64,000 nt of DNA, taken from Theristus sp. LFF4_11 (taxonomy: Eukaryota > Nematoda > Chromadorea > Monhysterida > Xyalidae). The stretch is from positions 36,340 through 100,339 of the forward strand of contig JASANC010002174.1 of assembly GCA_030248135.1 (NCBI GenBank). The letters run 5' to 3'. Both the position numbers and the translations under genes were made by a program. Each line of letters starts with the position of its first letter. Within the stretch, counting starts at the first letter, position 1. Of the stretch, positions 29,001 to 41,790 are shown piece by piece. The notes beneath the pieces were generated by a model that had not been told where the DNA came from, made no database searches, and was given only the letters and a program-made list of their open reading frames with translations.

Positions 29001-32000
29001 CCAACGTGTTCTTCAGCTGTGTCACCTGTTCGTACATCTGTCGATGCATCTCCTTGGCCGTTTTACGCTCGCTCTCCATCGTCGCGCTGCAAAGTCAGCG
29101 AATAACAATGAATTCCGAATGCGCTACACTAAACCTACCAGCGCTGCGGTGTGTTGGATGGAGCTTGGCCAGATTTGTGTCAATATGTGCCCCATAGACA
29201 GGTGTTGCCTGAGCACACCGGCGCACACAAGTATGTGGCGTGCACCAGCCCACCAGACAGACGTACCGTGTCTGATTGAGTTCATGTAAAGCCGACTGCA
29301 ATGTGCCCGAATCATGTGCCAGAGCGGTGTTTCGTTGCTCCAAATCGGTCTCCAGCTGGTGCACCCGTTGATGCAACGTGCTGATCTGCAAACATTTCAG
29401 ACATACACACAAACAAAACGAATAGATAATCCATGTGAATCTCAATTAAATTTTTGTGCCAAAATTTCATTTTTTTGCAACTTCACGTCAAAGAGCGCAC
29501 CTGACTGGCATGCTCCTGTTTGAACAGCACACACTCCACAATCGCGTTCTTCTCCTTGTCGGTGAGAGACGATCGTGACAGGGCATCCAAAATGTTGTCG
29601 CTCGAAGACGCTGAAAAGTTATTTTGTTTTTAGTTAAACGCTGAAAACGTCAAGACGTTGAAATAAACCACTTCCACACCTGGGTGTACGCTATTTGTTT
29701 AGAGTTGTTCATATGGTCCCTGAATTTTCAAAGAGAATCGTCGTGAATTTGCCTATGCCTGCTCCTTGAAAATCGAGTGGCAAGCGTTCTCGCTTGTTTG
29801 GAAAGGCGTTCGCCATCAGCGTTTCAAACGCAACAGCAACAGCCGATCACTTCCATCTTCACTGTTCACCAACTACAACCCTTGCGAGCACCGCACGTAC
29901 GTGCACTGCTGTGCGACGCCTGGGAAGCCAACTGCACCGCCTCTTCAGCAACGACCACCACACGCTCAACCACCGGCTCGGCACGCGCTTGTTTCTTCTT
30001 GTGTTTCTTTTTCGACGGTTGCGCTGATTGGTCCGGTTTCGCGTGTGCGTCTGCCGCCGGTTCGTTTGCGACGGTGGAGGCGACCGTTTGTGTCACTGGT
30101 TGCTGTTGCTCGTGGCCGCTCGGTGTGCTGCCGCATGCTGCAAATCGTGTGTACTTGTACGAAAAGGGCACGTTGCCGAACATGGCGCTGCTCGTGTTGC
30201 CACGGCTGTCTCAGTTGTTGTGTTGTGCGCTCGGTTTCAGTGCTACCATGAGTGCACACTTTGTCCGATGCTGTTCGCAGCTTATTCCTGAATCGTATTC
30301 CATGCTAGTTTATGAAACCCGAGACACCCGTTGAGGATCGAAACGTTCACACATGTTATTCAGTCGTGTTTTTTTCACAAAAACCAACCACACGCCACAC
30401 ATTTGTCGATGCGAGAGCATTCAAATGTAATGTTTCGCACGAGGCGAATAAAAAAAGTAGTGCTGTCGAAAAGAAAAACCCCGCCAAAAATGTACAGTGC
30501 ATTGTAACTTCATCGTGTGCAAAACCCAGTCATACACACTTTGGCAGCAAGTAAACGCAATTCGAAACAGACAACGAGAAGAACGCAACAGCTTTGCAAA
30601 AAACGTGATGCTGCAACACCAGAAAAAAGTTCAGCAACAACACATTTCCAGGCAGTCGAGTCAGTATTATTGAACACTGCTCAGCAGCAGCACTTAGTCA
30701 TAAAAACATTCAGCCCACCTCAAAACGTGTGCGCACGCAAACAAGCAATATTTTCTGCTCAAAACTTCCAGATCTGCAGATTGGGCCCCATTTTTTCACA
30801 ACGTTAATGTTTCATTGCATGCGAACTGCGTAACCTCTTGGAACAGTACTTGACTGACGTGAACGTGAACAAAGTTTGTCACATTTGTAACGGTATGACG
30901 CACCGTTTCACGTAAAAACTCGCGGTTAATACACAAGTAAGGCGACAATGTATTGGCACGTCCCAGCAACCCGATCTTACTCCATCCAACTGCTGTGCCT
31001 GATCATCGCATCATGGACGGTTCAAAATGCAAGAAACTGTGGATGCTCCAAGTGACGTTGGAAAACAGAAATTTCACTGATAAAAACCGTAACATTTTAC
31101 GCTATGGGATGCAAACGATCCGATAACAAAAGCATGATTAGTTTTTGTTCAAAATTTTACGTTTCTGCACGCCTAACACCCGAACGACATATATTCATCA
31201 ACTACGTTCAAATTTTAACTATCACCAGACACGAAAAAAGCTGCAGCGTCGTTTTGTTGCCCTTTCCGCTGTCTAGCAATTATCACACAGCTCACGTCTT
31301 TGAATGAATCGAAATGTTTTATGCAGCCGCAAACCCATCTATTCACTGCACATGTTGTGGACACACGCGCACGCACAAGTTTACTTAACTGAACTAAACA
31401 CGTCTGAGCAGGAATATGAAATGCAATAAAAACGTCGCATCGGATTGCAGTATGTGAAGAAAAAATCGTTTCTGTTTATTCACAAACACCCTGGTTACCG
31501 CTAGTTGTTGTTGGTAAAACGAATATTTCCTTCAAGTTTTATGGATGAAAAATTGCAATTCAACACCTGAACACAATGCTTCCTTTTTGGGGAGTTTTGT
31601 GTTGAAAGTCACCATTGCTGGCCGATTGTTTACAATGATGATTGCAAAAGAGCTTTGTTACAAAGAACGCAAAAGCAACGCTCCGCTCCACACTTTTTTC
31701 ACGCTGGTTTCGGAATGATATGTTGAGGCATTGGGTGGCTGTGTTGCTAAACCAGCAGACAGCTTGCAAAAGTTCCAACAGCCCCGTAAAAATCGCGAAA
31801 CCGAAAGCGCACCACCAGCAGCAGCATCGAGCAGCGCGTCCAGCTGCGAGTGCTGCTGTTCGACGGTGGTTGTGTCGTCGGCGACCTCCTGCGAGCTGGC
31901 TCGCTCGTACGAGCACGGGTCCTGCGGGTGTTGCTGTAAGTCGTCGTGTGCTGTGCGCACGGCACGGCCGCCCGTCGACGACGTCGAGTCGCGTGCGTCG

Positions 32001-33256
32001 AGCGTCTGCGACGTGCGCCGTTTGCGTCGGCCGCCTGCACGCGCATGCTCAGCGTCTTGCTCGAGCACGTCCTCCTCCACACGGTGGTCGTCCTCGTGCT
32101 CTTGCGCCTGCTGTTCGGCGTTCACCTGCTTGATCGCAGCAGCGTTTTTCTCGATTTCCCGCTCGTCTGCGGCCGGAGAGGGCGCCTGAATGAAACCATT
32201 GGCGTTTTGAAATTTCTGATGTAACTAAAACTCTTTGCTGGATGCTTTGAAACAGCTCGACAATTTAGCAAGTTTCGTCAAACCACAAAATTGTGCCGAA
32301 CAAGCTGGATACGCGAAACGCGAGCAACCTTGAGCGATCTCTCCTTCTTGTGATGATGACGTACAACACTCTTGTGATGTTTGCCCTCCTTTTTGCCGCC
32401 AGCAGATTTGTCGTGCAGAAACGAGGAAACCTTTGTGCCACCATAAACCTGCAAACGGTAACTTTGGAAGAAACACTGAGCTTGCAATCTGGCAGTGTCG
32501 CTTGCGTGGGGTGGGCGTGGGGGGACTTGCACATCTGAGTTTTCTGACAAAAATGTCGCATATGTCACCGTTACTGATACAACCCGTGCGTTTTTGCAGT
32601 CATACTCCAGATGTTCCGAGCAGGGTTTTTTGCAGGAAAATGTCGGTTTTTTGCAGAAATTTGCGTTTGCAGAAGAATTTTTTAGCAGATTTCTGCAAAT
32701 TGCAGAAACAGATTTGCATGCAAACATTGGTTCTGCAACATTCATTTTGTGCTTGGCGATTGACTGAGGTTTCACATCAACATGGAAGAAATTTCAAATA
32801 GTTTTTTCGTCATAAAAAGTGTTTCGGCGGTTGCTGTAGCGCAATGATTGGCGTTTTGTTTTGCCGTCGTAAATAAAATCTGAGTATTTCGAATTCGAAA
32901 AGTAAAACAGAATCGACTGTAAAAACAATCCTAAAAACGATGTTTGGTCGCTGCACCACAAACTGTGTGAAGCCACCGAAATTCAGCCCTCCTTTCGGAA
33001 CTTTTAGTCTTTTTAGACAGAAAAGTTTTGGCTGTGGCTCCAGACAGAATCCAAATATCAATTTAGAACGCCGGCTATCAACTACGAGTTGAATTTCGGT
33101 GACAAATCATGTATTTGTGCCGTGGGCAGCAAAAACCACATCCACACGTACCTCTTCAAACGAACGTTCTCTTGCTCCGTAAACCAGAAAACACGACAGC
33201 AGAAGAATGATAACAATCAAAGCCACGACGGCAACGAACAACGTCGCAAAATCCAT
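17028..33256 (-). CDS. Kinectin/ribosome-binding protein 1-like ER coiled-coil protein
   Basis: 33 exons in consistent phase give 1,383 residues, close to kinectin and RRBP1. Coding blocks: 33152-33256, 32329-32448, 31816-32185, 29901-30137, 29501-29610, 29267-29385, 28879-29086, 28604-28768, 28155-28325, 26330-26455, 25777-25967, 25309-25491, 24982-25134, 24629-24811, 23668-23746, 23443-23550, 22831-22914, 22212-22337, 22015-22110, 21879-21941, 21355-21438, 21130-21240, 20925-20999, 20626-20736, 20202-20303, 20073-20123, 19877-19996, 19618-19647, 19416-19496, 18693-18764, 18190-18354, 17214-17255, 17028-17138. The protein starts with a membrane anchor (VALIVIILLLSCFLVYG) followed by RSFEE, like the RRBP1 anchor-SYEE junction, then basic segments (GGKKEGKHHK, KKKHKKKQ) and a long coiled coil. 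Two exons read ELRERNFKAV and ELRSKNYKVV, matching the LREKNWKAMEAL motif of RRBP1. Such proteins bind ribosomes or kinesin on the ER. Two introns use GC donors. Confidence 0.88.
17561..17587 (-). other. Possible alternative terminal exon of the RRBP1-like gene
   Basis: After a good acceptor (TTTTTCTAG) the phase-0 frame reads AAEPARHQ then TGA. An AATAAA signal (17540-17545) follows within 20 bp. Spliced after the exon ending at 18190, it would replace the last 51 residues with 8. The main model skips it. Supported by sequence signals only. Confidence 0.35.
17659..17884. mobile_element. Short inverted-repeat element (MITE-like), about 226 bp
   Basis: The left end (AAACGTGTCCGGACTAAAAT, continuing GACGTCATT) and the reverse complement of the right end (AAACGTGTCCCACTGAAAT, continuing GACGTCAT) match over about 28 bp with few mismatches. 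The interior is non-coding and holds a 20-bp tandem duplication near 17,738-17,777. A target-site duplication is not clear. It lies in an intron of the RRBP1-like gene. Confidence 0.55.
26042..26068. other. G-rich run, potential G-quadruplex
   Basis: On the plus strand there are runs of 7, 3 and about 10 guanines separated by single adenines, enough for a quadruplex. It is intronic in the RRBP1-like gene. No function is implied. Confidence 0.4.
26248..26310. repeat. Imperfect intronic palindrome
   Basis: The left arm (gatcagattgttgttgtttg) and right arm (rich in caacaacaa, ending gatcag) are near reverse complements around a short agatc centre, so the RNA or single-stranded DNA could form a hairpin of about 25 bp. 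It lies about 20 bp from the exon ending at 26330. Confidence 0.6.
26460..28140. repeat. 30/27-bp minisatellite filling an intron
   Basis: Roughly 57 head-to-tail units. The major unit is 30 bp; a 27-bp variant lacks GCC. A few units carry substitutions (TGGCAC for TTGCAC), and there are odd-length units near 26,670-26,710, 26,965, 27,665-27,690 and 27,830-27,895. Each unit contains GTGCAACCTTGCAC, a 6-bp inverted repeat with a 2-bp centre. Because unit lengths are multiples of 3 and no stop arises in the unit, long ORFs appear in most frames on both strands. The array sits in an intron (26456-28154) with a good GTAATG donor and a TGCAATGCAG acceptor. Confidence 0.97.
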
Positions 33257-33650
33257 GTTGCTTTCGCAGAGGAAAAATAAGAATTGAAGAAATTGAAATG
33301 TGATCTGACAAACAGTAGTTGTTTTTTTTGGTTTTCAGCAGCTTGTTATCTTTTTTTCGTTTTTTTCCAAGCAAAGCAAATACAAATTTGAATCACAATC
33401 ACGGAATACGGAAAGAGAGCCTCATCAGACTCAGCTTCGCGCAGAGAACACAGACATTAAATAGCATGTCCAACACAACTGGCTGTTTGATGCATGCATT
33501 CTGTGCTAAAAATTAAATTTTGTCGAAATTTTGAACGAAAAACGCTAAATTTTGTTACAAAATAAAAATAATAAAAAAATAATAAAAAATAATTACAATG
33601 AAGAATGAAGAATGTCAGGCAGTACCGTGGGCCCAAAACAATTGTCGAAG
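33257..33650. other. Upstream region of the RRBP1-like gene
   Basis: About 400 bp before the membrane-anchor exon. AT-rich, with no coding potential and no clear motif. It should contain the promoter and 5' UTR of the minus-strand gene. A degenerate A/T repeat starts at about 33,540. Confidence 0.4.
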
Positions 33651-33656
33651 GGGGAG

Positions 33657-34745
33657 GGTGTATGTAGAGATGTCAAGAAAAAAAAATTTCTATTTTTTTT
33701 CTTTAAAAAAAATTTTTTTTAATTTTTTTTAAATGAAAGTTGTTTAGAATTTTTTAGGGAGTCCGAATATTACCATCTGAGGAGCCACCGACTTACCATA
33801 TGAGCCCCACTCATATGGGAGGAGGGTGAAAATTTCAGACTTGGTTTCGGCGACCCCATTTTCCCACCGACAACATCACGTCTCGTGTTTTGCCTCTCAA
33901 TTCACCTCAAATAACACGGAAACAAGTTCAACAACAAACCGGTGTGATCATGCTGACGGCACGAGGCGAAACAGCAACGAGCAACCAACAGTTACGCTTG
34001 CAGTGGCAGACAGTGCAATTTCGACCTTTCGAGATCCTGAAAAACGATGCGTAAATGTGAGTTCTCTGCTTCTATCTCACCTTAGCGGCATCGTTTTTGT
34101 AGTCGTAGTTTTCTGATGTTTTACTAGGTAAGAACCAGGCATCATGTGCCGTAGCGCTTTCGTCACTGAATTGTGTTGTGTCTTTGTGTACCACAGCCAA
34201 TTTGACGTACTGCCGTAATAAATTCCATTGATTGATCGGAATTTGTTGAACTAGCCTTTGCGACGCTCAAGTACTTCAATGCGCGAGTCGATCATCACTC
34301 ACCAAGGCTGAAAACAGTCGATAAATCAATCCAGAATACCACCTGCAGCGTTGAAGACCAAGTGACAAGGTAAAGCCAAAGAAAATTTTTGTTGAACTTT
34401 CGAAAAATTATGCCAAAAACGGCATTTTCAGGCAGGGCACATTAAAGAAAAAAATTAAAAAATTTTTAATAAAAAAATGCTCTTTTTTACTTAAAAAAAA
34501 ATTTTTGACCCTTACATCTCTAGGTGTATGGTGCCCCCCCATCCCCCCCGCCTAGGGTTAGGGGCTTTGAAAAAAAAAAATTTTTAATTTTTTTTTGTTT
34601 TTGTTTTTTAATTTGGATTTTTTTTTCAAACTTAAAAAAAATTGAAAAATTTTTCTTCTACTTTGCTCTGAAAATTCGATTTATGGCATAATTTTTTGAA
34701 AGTTCAAACCAAATTTTCTTCCCAACTTCTTTGTGTGCTTAGGTA
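33657..34745. mobile_element. Degenerate foldback element, family copy 1
   Basis: A sequence near 34,380 (aaaatttttgttgaactttc, then gaaaaattatgcc) recurs inverted near 34,685-34,720. The phrase gagatgtcaag near 33,670 recurs inverted near 34,510. Interior text (ggagtccgaa..., then gggaggagggtgaaaatt... and cgtctcgtgttttg) is related to the interior of a second copy at 35,740-36,560. No ORF with a recognisable transposase. Boundaries are approximate. Confidence 0.45.
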
Positions 34746-35739
34746 AATGTCATTATTTGGTCATTTTGACCGACGTACTCCATGTTTTTCGATTTGGATG
34801 ACTTCTAGAGTCAATTTTTAGCGTTGAAATGACTTAACTGAATTGAAATATCGTTTCAGAAATCGTTTTCTTGCAACTTAGAACATGTTTTTCAGTCGGT
34901 AGGCCATGAGATGAACATGATATCTTGTTGATTGGCGTATGTTATAGGTCTACAATGGAGTTGTGCGATATATTGTTAAGCAATTGGAGCGGAGATGTTG
35001 GTTAATACCACATCACACGACCGTTTTTCAGATACCCGATAACATGGCCACATGTTAAAACTTGCGTGCTGAGCTGAACTAACGTGTTAAACTTGCGTCT
35101 GTCAGTTGCCCGCAACGTGATCGCGAAATCATGGTACGTGTTTTCGATACGATGATTTGAAGAGTGGGCTCTCGCCATGTGGCAGATAGCATAGCTGGTT
35201 GAACCTGAAAGTAAGTGTCTTGGGGGGGGGGGGCGACCGGGTCGACAGGGGTTGCCGACTTAGCTACAGCAAACAGGAATTTTTGAACACAGTCTAATTT
35301 TGGTAATTTTCTAAAGAGGAACAACTAAGAACGGTTCAATATTCAAGTACACGTCGAAAATTGTCCTGTTTACTGTTGAAAATGCAACTTTCCCTCTATG
35401 AAATGGACATAATTTCAATAAAACAGGATTTTCGCTCTTATAGTTTTCCGGATCGTTCTGAAAATAGTCTAGATGAACTCAGCTCGACGAGACGCTTCGA
35501 ACGAACCTAACTTGTAAAAAAATTTAAAAAATTTTTTTTTTAATTAAAAAAAATCCGGATTTTTTTTCCCTAACCCTACCCCCGCCCACGGTACTGATGT
35601 CAGGTTATCATATATTCAGCTTATATTATAAACTTCTGAGACGAAAATTCATGATTTTTGAGCAAAAATTCATGATTTTTAGATTGTCCGAGACAATTTT
35701 TTGAATTTTGGGGGTGTCAATTAGGGTTGTTGAACAAAA

Positions 35740-36562
35740 ATGTTTTTTAAAGTGATTAAAAAAACAAAAATGCCGATTAAAAAATCGAAAAATTTTCTTT
35801 TAATATGCTCTGAAAACCTCAATTTTGGCACAATTTTTCGAAAGGTCAACAAAAATTTTTCTTTTGATATTACCTCGTGAAACCTTCAGCATAGGGTTGT
35901 TAAAAAAACAAAAATCGTTATTTTTGTTTTTTTTAAATTTTTTTTGAATTTCAAAAATCAAGTGCTAAATCAATCAGGGAGTTCGAAGAACCACATATGA
36001 TATGCAAGCGCCTCCGGAATGACTCCCGTATGGCGGAACTTTGGAGATTTTGTTTTGGTGACCTCAATTACCCTTTTTCCAAACCGTTACCATGCCTCTT
36101 CTTGTGTTTTGGACCCCCAAAACGTCACTAATTGTCCCCAGCTAAAGTGAAGACAAACATACCGCCTTGAAATTCGATCAATTCTTCTGATGATGTCGCG
36201 AAGACACACGGCACGACCGCACGAAGCAGCAACCAGACCCAGACAACGTAGCACTTGCAAACGGAGCAGCTCGGACGCTCTGCGAAGCGAATCGTCACCT
36301 TATCTGCATCGGAAATGGTAAGCCAAGCTTTGGGACGTTCAAAAACTTCATCGCAGATGTTTGTCGAAGCTAAAATCAGTCAGTATTAAAAAAATAAATA
36401 AAATGGTCCAAGATTGACTGCTGACGGTTTTACGAGGTAATATCAAAGAAAATTTTTGTTGAACTTTCGAAAGATTGTGCCAAAATTGAGGTTTTCAGAG
36501 CATATTAGAGGAAAATTTTTTAAATAAAAAAAATCAGCGTTTTTGTTTTTTTAATCATTTTT
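35740..36562. mobile_element. Degenerate foldback element, family copy 2
   Basis: Terminal inverted repeats of about 125 bp: 35,757-35,880 is the imperfect reverse complement of 36,433-36,555, including gaggtaatatcaaagaaaat and the run around gaggttttcagagcatatta. The interior is non-coding and shares blocks with 33,757-33,900. It abuts the larger TTAA-flanked element. Confidence 0.6.
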
Positions 36563-36583
36563 CTTAAATCGATTTCTGTTTAA

Positions 36584-39500
36584 GAGACCGTCCGCAAACC
36601 GGTGGAACATTTTTGCCCCTGACGGAAAATCGATTTCGCTCAAATTTGGCATGGAGGTACCCTTAGGTCCAACTAAGAAAAAACCGGCCCGCTTTTGGAA
36701 TGAGACCCTTGTGGTGTGGCGCTACAGGTCTCCAAAGTAGGGTATGTCGTCGAAAAACGTCATTTTTGGCGTTTTGACAAACAACGTCTTGTAACGCAAC
36801 ACAGAAACGTTATCGAACATTGATGTTAATATGAAAAATGTAGTATTTTGTAAGGGCTTTCATGTGCTGTATTTAGTTTTTAAAAAAACACAAACTTTTA
36901 ATTCGGTATAAACAAAATGCGTAAAAAAATCGGTGTCGAAAAATTCCAAAAATTTCAGTTTTTGGCTTTTTTTGCCTCAGCGTTTAGCTGGCCCCAAAAT
37001 GTCTCTTCGCTATCTTTTTCGCAATAAAAAACTGGTCTGGAAAACATTTCAACAAGATGCAAACCGTTTGCTCTTTTGAGGTTTTTTTTGTTGCAAGGTT
37101 GGTTGAAAATTTTTTATTTTTGCTAGTATGAGCTTTTATTGTTTTATTAAGTCAACCAAAAAAACGTTTTAACTACAGTAACTAGTACCATTTATACGTA
37201 GTTTTGCACACTCTTTCACGTGCTTTAATTTGTTTAAAAAAATACTAAACTGTATGTTTGGTGCAAACAAAAAATTTCTTCAAATCCCAGACTTTTGGTG
37301 TACCATGGAGAAGTTCATGGGCTCTGCAGTCACAGCGTTTTAACTTATCGTGTTTTTCTTTACACCATCATTTTCGCCGTAAAAAACTGGTCTAGAAAAC
37401 AATTTAACAACATGCAAACCGTTTTCTCTTTTTAGTTTTTTCGTTACAAGGTTGGTTGAAAAGTTTTTATTTTTGCTAGTATGAGATTTTATTGTTTATT
37501 AAATCCACTTATAAAACGTTTTAACCAATGTTATCTATACCATTTATACGTAGTTTTGAACGATCTTTCACGTGCTTTAATTTGTTTTAGAAAATGTTAA
37601 ACTGTATGTTTGGTGCAAACAAAAAATTTCTTCAAATACCAGACTTTTGGTGTACCATGGAGAAGTTCATGGGCTCTGCAGTCACAGCGTTTTAACTTAT
37701 CGTGTTTTTCTTTACACCATCATTTTCGCCGTAAAAAACTGGTCTAGAAAACAATTTAACAACATGCAAACCGTTTTCTCTTTTTAGTTTTTTCGTTACA
37801 AGGTTGGTTGAAAAGTTTTTATTTTTGCTAGTATGAGATTTTATTGTTTATTAAATCCACTTATAAAACGTTTTAACCAATGTTATCTATACCATTTATA
37901 CGTAGTTTTGAACGATCTTTCACGTGCTTTAATTTGTTTTAGAAAATGTTAAACTGTATGTTTGGTGCAAACAAAAAATTTCTTCAAATACCAGACTTTT
38001 GGTGTACCATGGAGAAGTTCATGAGCTCTGCAGTCACAGCGTTTTAACTTATCGTGTTTTTCTTTACACCATCATTTTCGCCGTAAAAAACTGGTCTAGA
38101 AAACAATTTAACAACATGCAAACCGTTTTCTCTTTTCGATTTTTTTGTTACAAGGTTGGTTGAAAAGTTTTTATTTTTGCTAGTATGAGTTTTATTGTTT
38201 ATTAAATCCACTTATAAAACGTTTTAACCAATGTTATCTATACCATTTATACGTAGTTTCGAACGCTCTTTCACTTGCTTTAATTTGATTTAAGAAATAT
38301 TAAACTGTATGTTTGGTGCAAACAAAAAAATTCTTCAAATACCAGACTTTTGGTGTACCATGGAGAAGTTCATGGACTCTGCAGTCACAACGTTTTAACT
38401 TATCGTGTTTTTCTTTACACCATCAAATACATCAAAATCAAATACACCAAAACCCCTACAAAATATGTTAAAATGGGGTTTTATAAATGGAATCTGTACG
38501 AAATATGCTATCAATTTTGATGTACTTTCTCGCAATTGTAAAAGTTTTTAAACTTAAATTTGGTGTTTAGTGCAGTACAAAAATACTTTAAAAGCCCAGG
38601 TGGATGTTTTGGATTACCAGTTTTTTCTTAACAACGCTTTAACTAACCGTTTTTTCTTTTAAATGTTTGAATGATTTTTTTCAAAAAACGTGATTGGTAC
38701 CAAACCTGCTGTAATGACTGAACATAACAACTAGATTGCTGTGAAATTTGATAACAGAATTATTATATATTCCCCTAAGATTCACCACAAAAACATCGTT
38801 TGCTAGATAGATGACAAAGCGGTAAAAATCAAACCCGATAAAAAAATAAAAGCACATTGTGAATTGAAACACATCCTAAAAAGCCGTGACACGCTTGAAA
38901 ATTTTGTGCACGTATCAGTGATCGACACCAGATGTGGAAAAAATCCGCTGGTTTCTCAACTGTACATAAGCACAGTTTAACCGTACTATTAGATCTTTCG
39001 ATCACCTTCACTCAAAATCTTGCATCCATGAGCATAGCAAAGTCGTGTCAGAGCAACATGTAAGGTGAAAAACCCCCACTGCAACATTCGAAGAGACGTC
39101 ACAGATACAATCTTAAATACAATTCTTTTCTCTGCTTGTACCAAACATATTATTTAAGTTTTTAAATAACTATAACCACGTGAAAGAATATTCAAAATTT
39201 ACTACATTTATCTGCACAGATTCCAATTTTATAAGACACCATTAACTCATTCAATAATTGTTTTTGATAATATAGCCAAAAAAGAGTGAAGGAGCTTTTT
39301 CTCAGTAGCAATGCCAATAGCAGATGCTCCTACACTACAAGCAGTATTTCTAGACTACTTTATTACGTTGAAAATGACGGTGCCAAGAGCAATGCCCATA
39401 ACTGACACTTTGTGACTACAGAGATCATAAACTGCTGGTACACCAGATGTGGAAAAAATCCGCTGGTTTCTCAACTGTACATAAGCACAGTTTAACCGTA

Positions 39501-41379
39501 CTATTAGATCTTTCGATCACCTTCACTCAAAATCTTGCATCCATGAGCATAGCAAAGTCGTGTCAGAGCAACATGTAAGGTGAAAAACCCCCACTGCAAC
39601 ATTCGAAGAGACGTCACAGATACAATCTTAAATACAATTCTTTTCTCTGCTTGTACCAAACATATTATTTAAGTTTTTAAATAACTATAACCACGTGAAA
39701 GAATATTCAAAATTTACTACATTTATCTGCACAGATTCCAATTTTATAAGACACCATTAACTCATTCAATAATTGTTTTTGATAATATAGCCAAAAAAGA
39801 GTGAAGGAGCTTTTTCTCAGTAGCAATGCCAATAGCAGATGCTCCTACACTACAAGCAGTATTTCTAGACTACTTTATTACGTTGAAAATGACGGTGCCA
39901 AGAGCAATGCCCATAACTGACACTTTGTGACTACAGAGATCATAAACTGCTGGTACACCAAACCTGGGATTTGAAGGAATTTCTTGTTTGCACCAAGCAT
40001 ATAATTCAACTTTTGAAAAACTAATCCAACCACGTGAAAGAACATTCAAAATTAACTGTATTTGATACGCATTTCCATGCTAGAAAACGTTGTTTGATCA
40101 CATTTTGTGGTGGTTTTTCGGTTATGATGGCAAAAATAGGAGAAGCAGAGTTTTCCCATTCGCAGTGCGAACAGCGGATGTTTCTTTTTTGACTATCAAC
40201 AATGTTTCTAAACCAGTTTTTTACGGCGAAACAGATGGTGTAAAGAAAAATACGATAAGTTAAAACGTTGTGACTGCAGAGTCCATGAACTTCTCCATGG
40301 TACACCAAAAGTCTGGTATTTGAAGAAATTTTTTGTTTGCACCAAACATACAGTTTAATATTTTCTAAAACAAATTAAAGCACGTGAAAAATCGTTCAAA
40401 ACTACGTATAAATGGTATAGATAACATTGGTTAAAACGTTTTATAAGTGGATTTAATAAACAATAAAATCTCATACTAGCAAAAATAAAAACTTTTCAAC
40501 CAACCTTGTAACGAAAAAACTAAAAAGAGAAAACGGTTTGCATGTTGTTAAATTGTTTTCTAGACCAGTTTTTTACGGCGAAAATGATGGTGTAAAGAAA
40601 AACACGATAAGTTAAAACGCTGTGACTGCAGAGCCCATGAACTTCTCCATGGTACACCAAAAGTCTGGGATTTGAAGAAATTTTTTGTTTGCACCAAACA
40701 TACAGTTTAGTATTTTTTAAAACAAATTAAAGCACGTGAAAGAGCGTGCAAAACTACGTATAAATGGTACTAGTTACTGTAGTTAAAACGTTTTTTTGGT
40801 TAACTTAATAAAACAATAAAAGCTCATACTAGCAAAAATAAAAAATTTTCAACCAACCTTGCAACAAAAAAACCTCAAAAGAGCAAACGGTTTGCATCTT
40901 GTTGAAATGTTTTCCAGACCAGTTTTTTATTGCGAAAAAGATAGCGAAGAGACATTTTGGGGCCAGCTAAACGCTGAGGCAAAAAAAGCCAAAAACTAAA
41001 ATTTTTGGAATTTTTCGACACCGATTTTTTTACGCATTTTGTTTATACCAAATTAAAGGTTTGTGTTTTTTAAAAACTAAATACAGCACATGAAAGCCCT
41101 TGCAAAATACTACATTTTTCATATTAACATCAATGTTCGATAACGTTTCTGTGTTGCGTTACAAGACGTTGTTTGTCAAAACGCCAAAAATGACGTTTTT
41201 CGACGACATACCCTACTTTGGAGACTTGTAGCGCCACACCACAAGGGTCTCATTCCAAAAGCGGGCCGGTTTTTTCTTAGTTGGACCTAAGGGTACCTTC
41301 ATACCAAATTTGAGCGAAATCGATTTTCGGCTAGGGGCAGAGTATTACCAAAATGTTCCTCCTAATTCCGGACGGTCTC
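36584..41379. mobile_element. 4.8-kb foldback DNA element flanked by TTAA
   Basis: The two ends are inverted copies (GAGACCGTCCG) and are each flanked by TTAA (36580-36583 and 41380-41383), as expected for an insertion that duplicated a TTAA target. The arms are long inverted repeats: about 1.85 kb on the left and 1.2 kb on the right. Both are partly built of a roughly 352-bp tandem unit, with starts near 37,031, 37,388, 37,739 and 38,091 on the left and about three units on the right. The outer 200 bp of each arm are nearly identical. No ORF over 100 codons and no transposase motif, so it is a non-autonomous foldback element. TTAA targeting is typical of piggyBac-like enzymes, but the termini do not begin with the usual CCC. 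Confidence 0.8.
38925..39954. repeat. 515-bp direct duplication at the centre of the foldback element
   Basis: 38925-39439 and 39440-39954 are essentially identical head-to-tail copies, with ACACCA at both junctions. The duplication occupies the unique centre between the inverted arms and is recent relative to the arms. Confidence 0.95.
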
Positions 41380-41790
41380 TTAACAACCCTTGTCTGGATT
41401 CTGGAAAAGTTAAAAAATATTTTAAACTTTAAAAAATAAGATTTTTAGTTAATTTGTTAATTAAAAAACGAATTTTTGCCATTAAAATTGTACTCCATTG
41501 AATCCTTTATTATTCATCAAATTTTATTCGTCAAAATGTTATTCTACTGCTAGTATAGAAAATCACACATCAAGTCAACTGCTAGAAAAAAAATCAAACA
41601 TCAACACTTTGTCTGCTGATGTCAAAAGCCCCATGTCGCCAAGTGCCCCGTTCAATATCTCTATTTTGGTTCAGAACTTGAGTGCATTCTAAGAGCTTTT
41701 TACAGCACTCCCCAAAGAAACAACTTCAAGTCCCATCCTTATACTTTTTCCATTATCAGTCATCACAGTCCCATTTTATCGACAAACGCG

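Noticed and set aside
31642..32189. Plus-strand ORFs of 150-160 codons
   Set aside because: Antisense to the acidic exon 31816-32185 of the RRBP1-like gene; composition follows from that exon.
36584..41379. Transposase gene inside the foldback element
   Set aside because: Only ORFs under 100 codons, with no DDE or zinc-finger motif visible on either strand.
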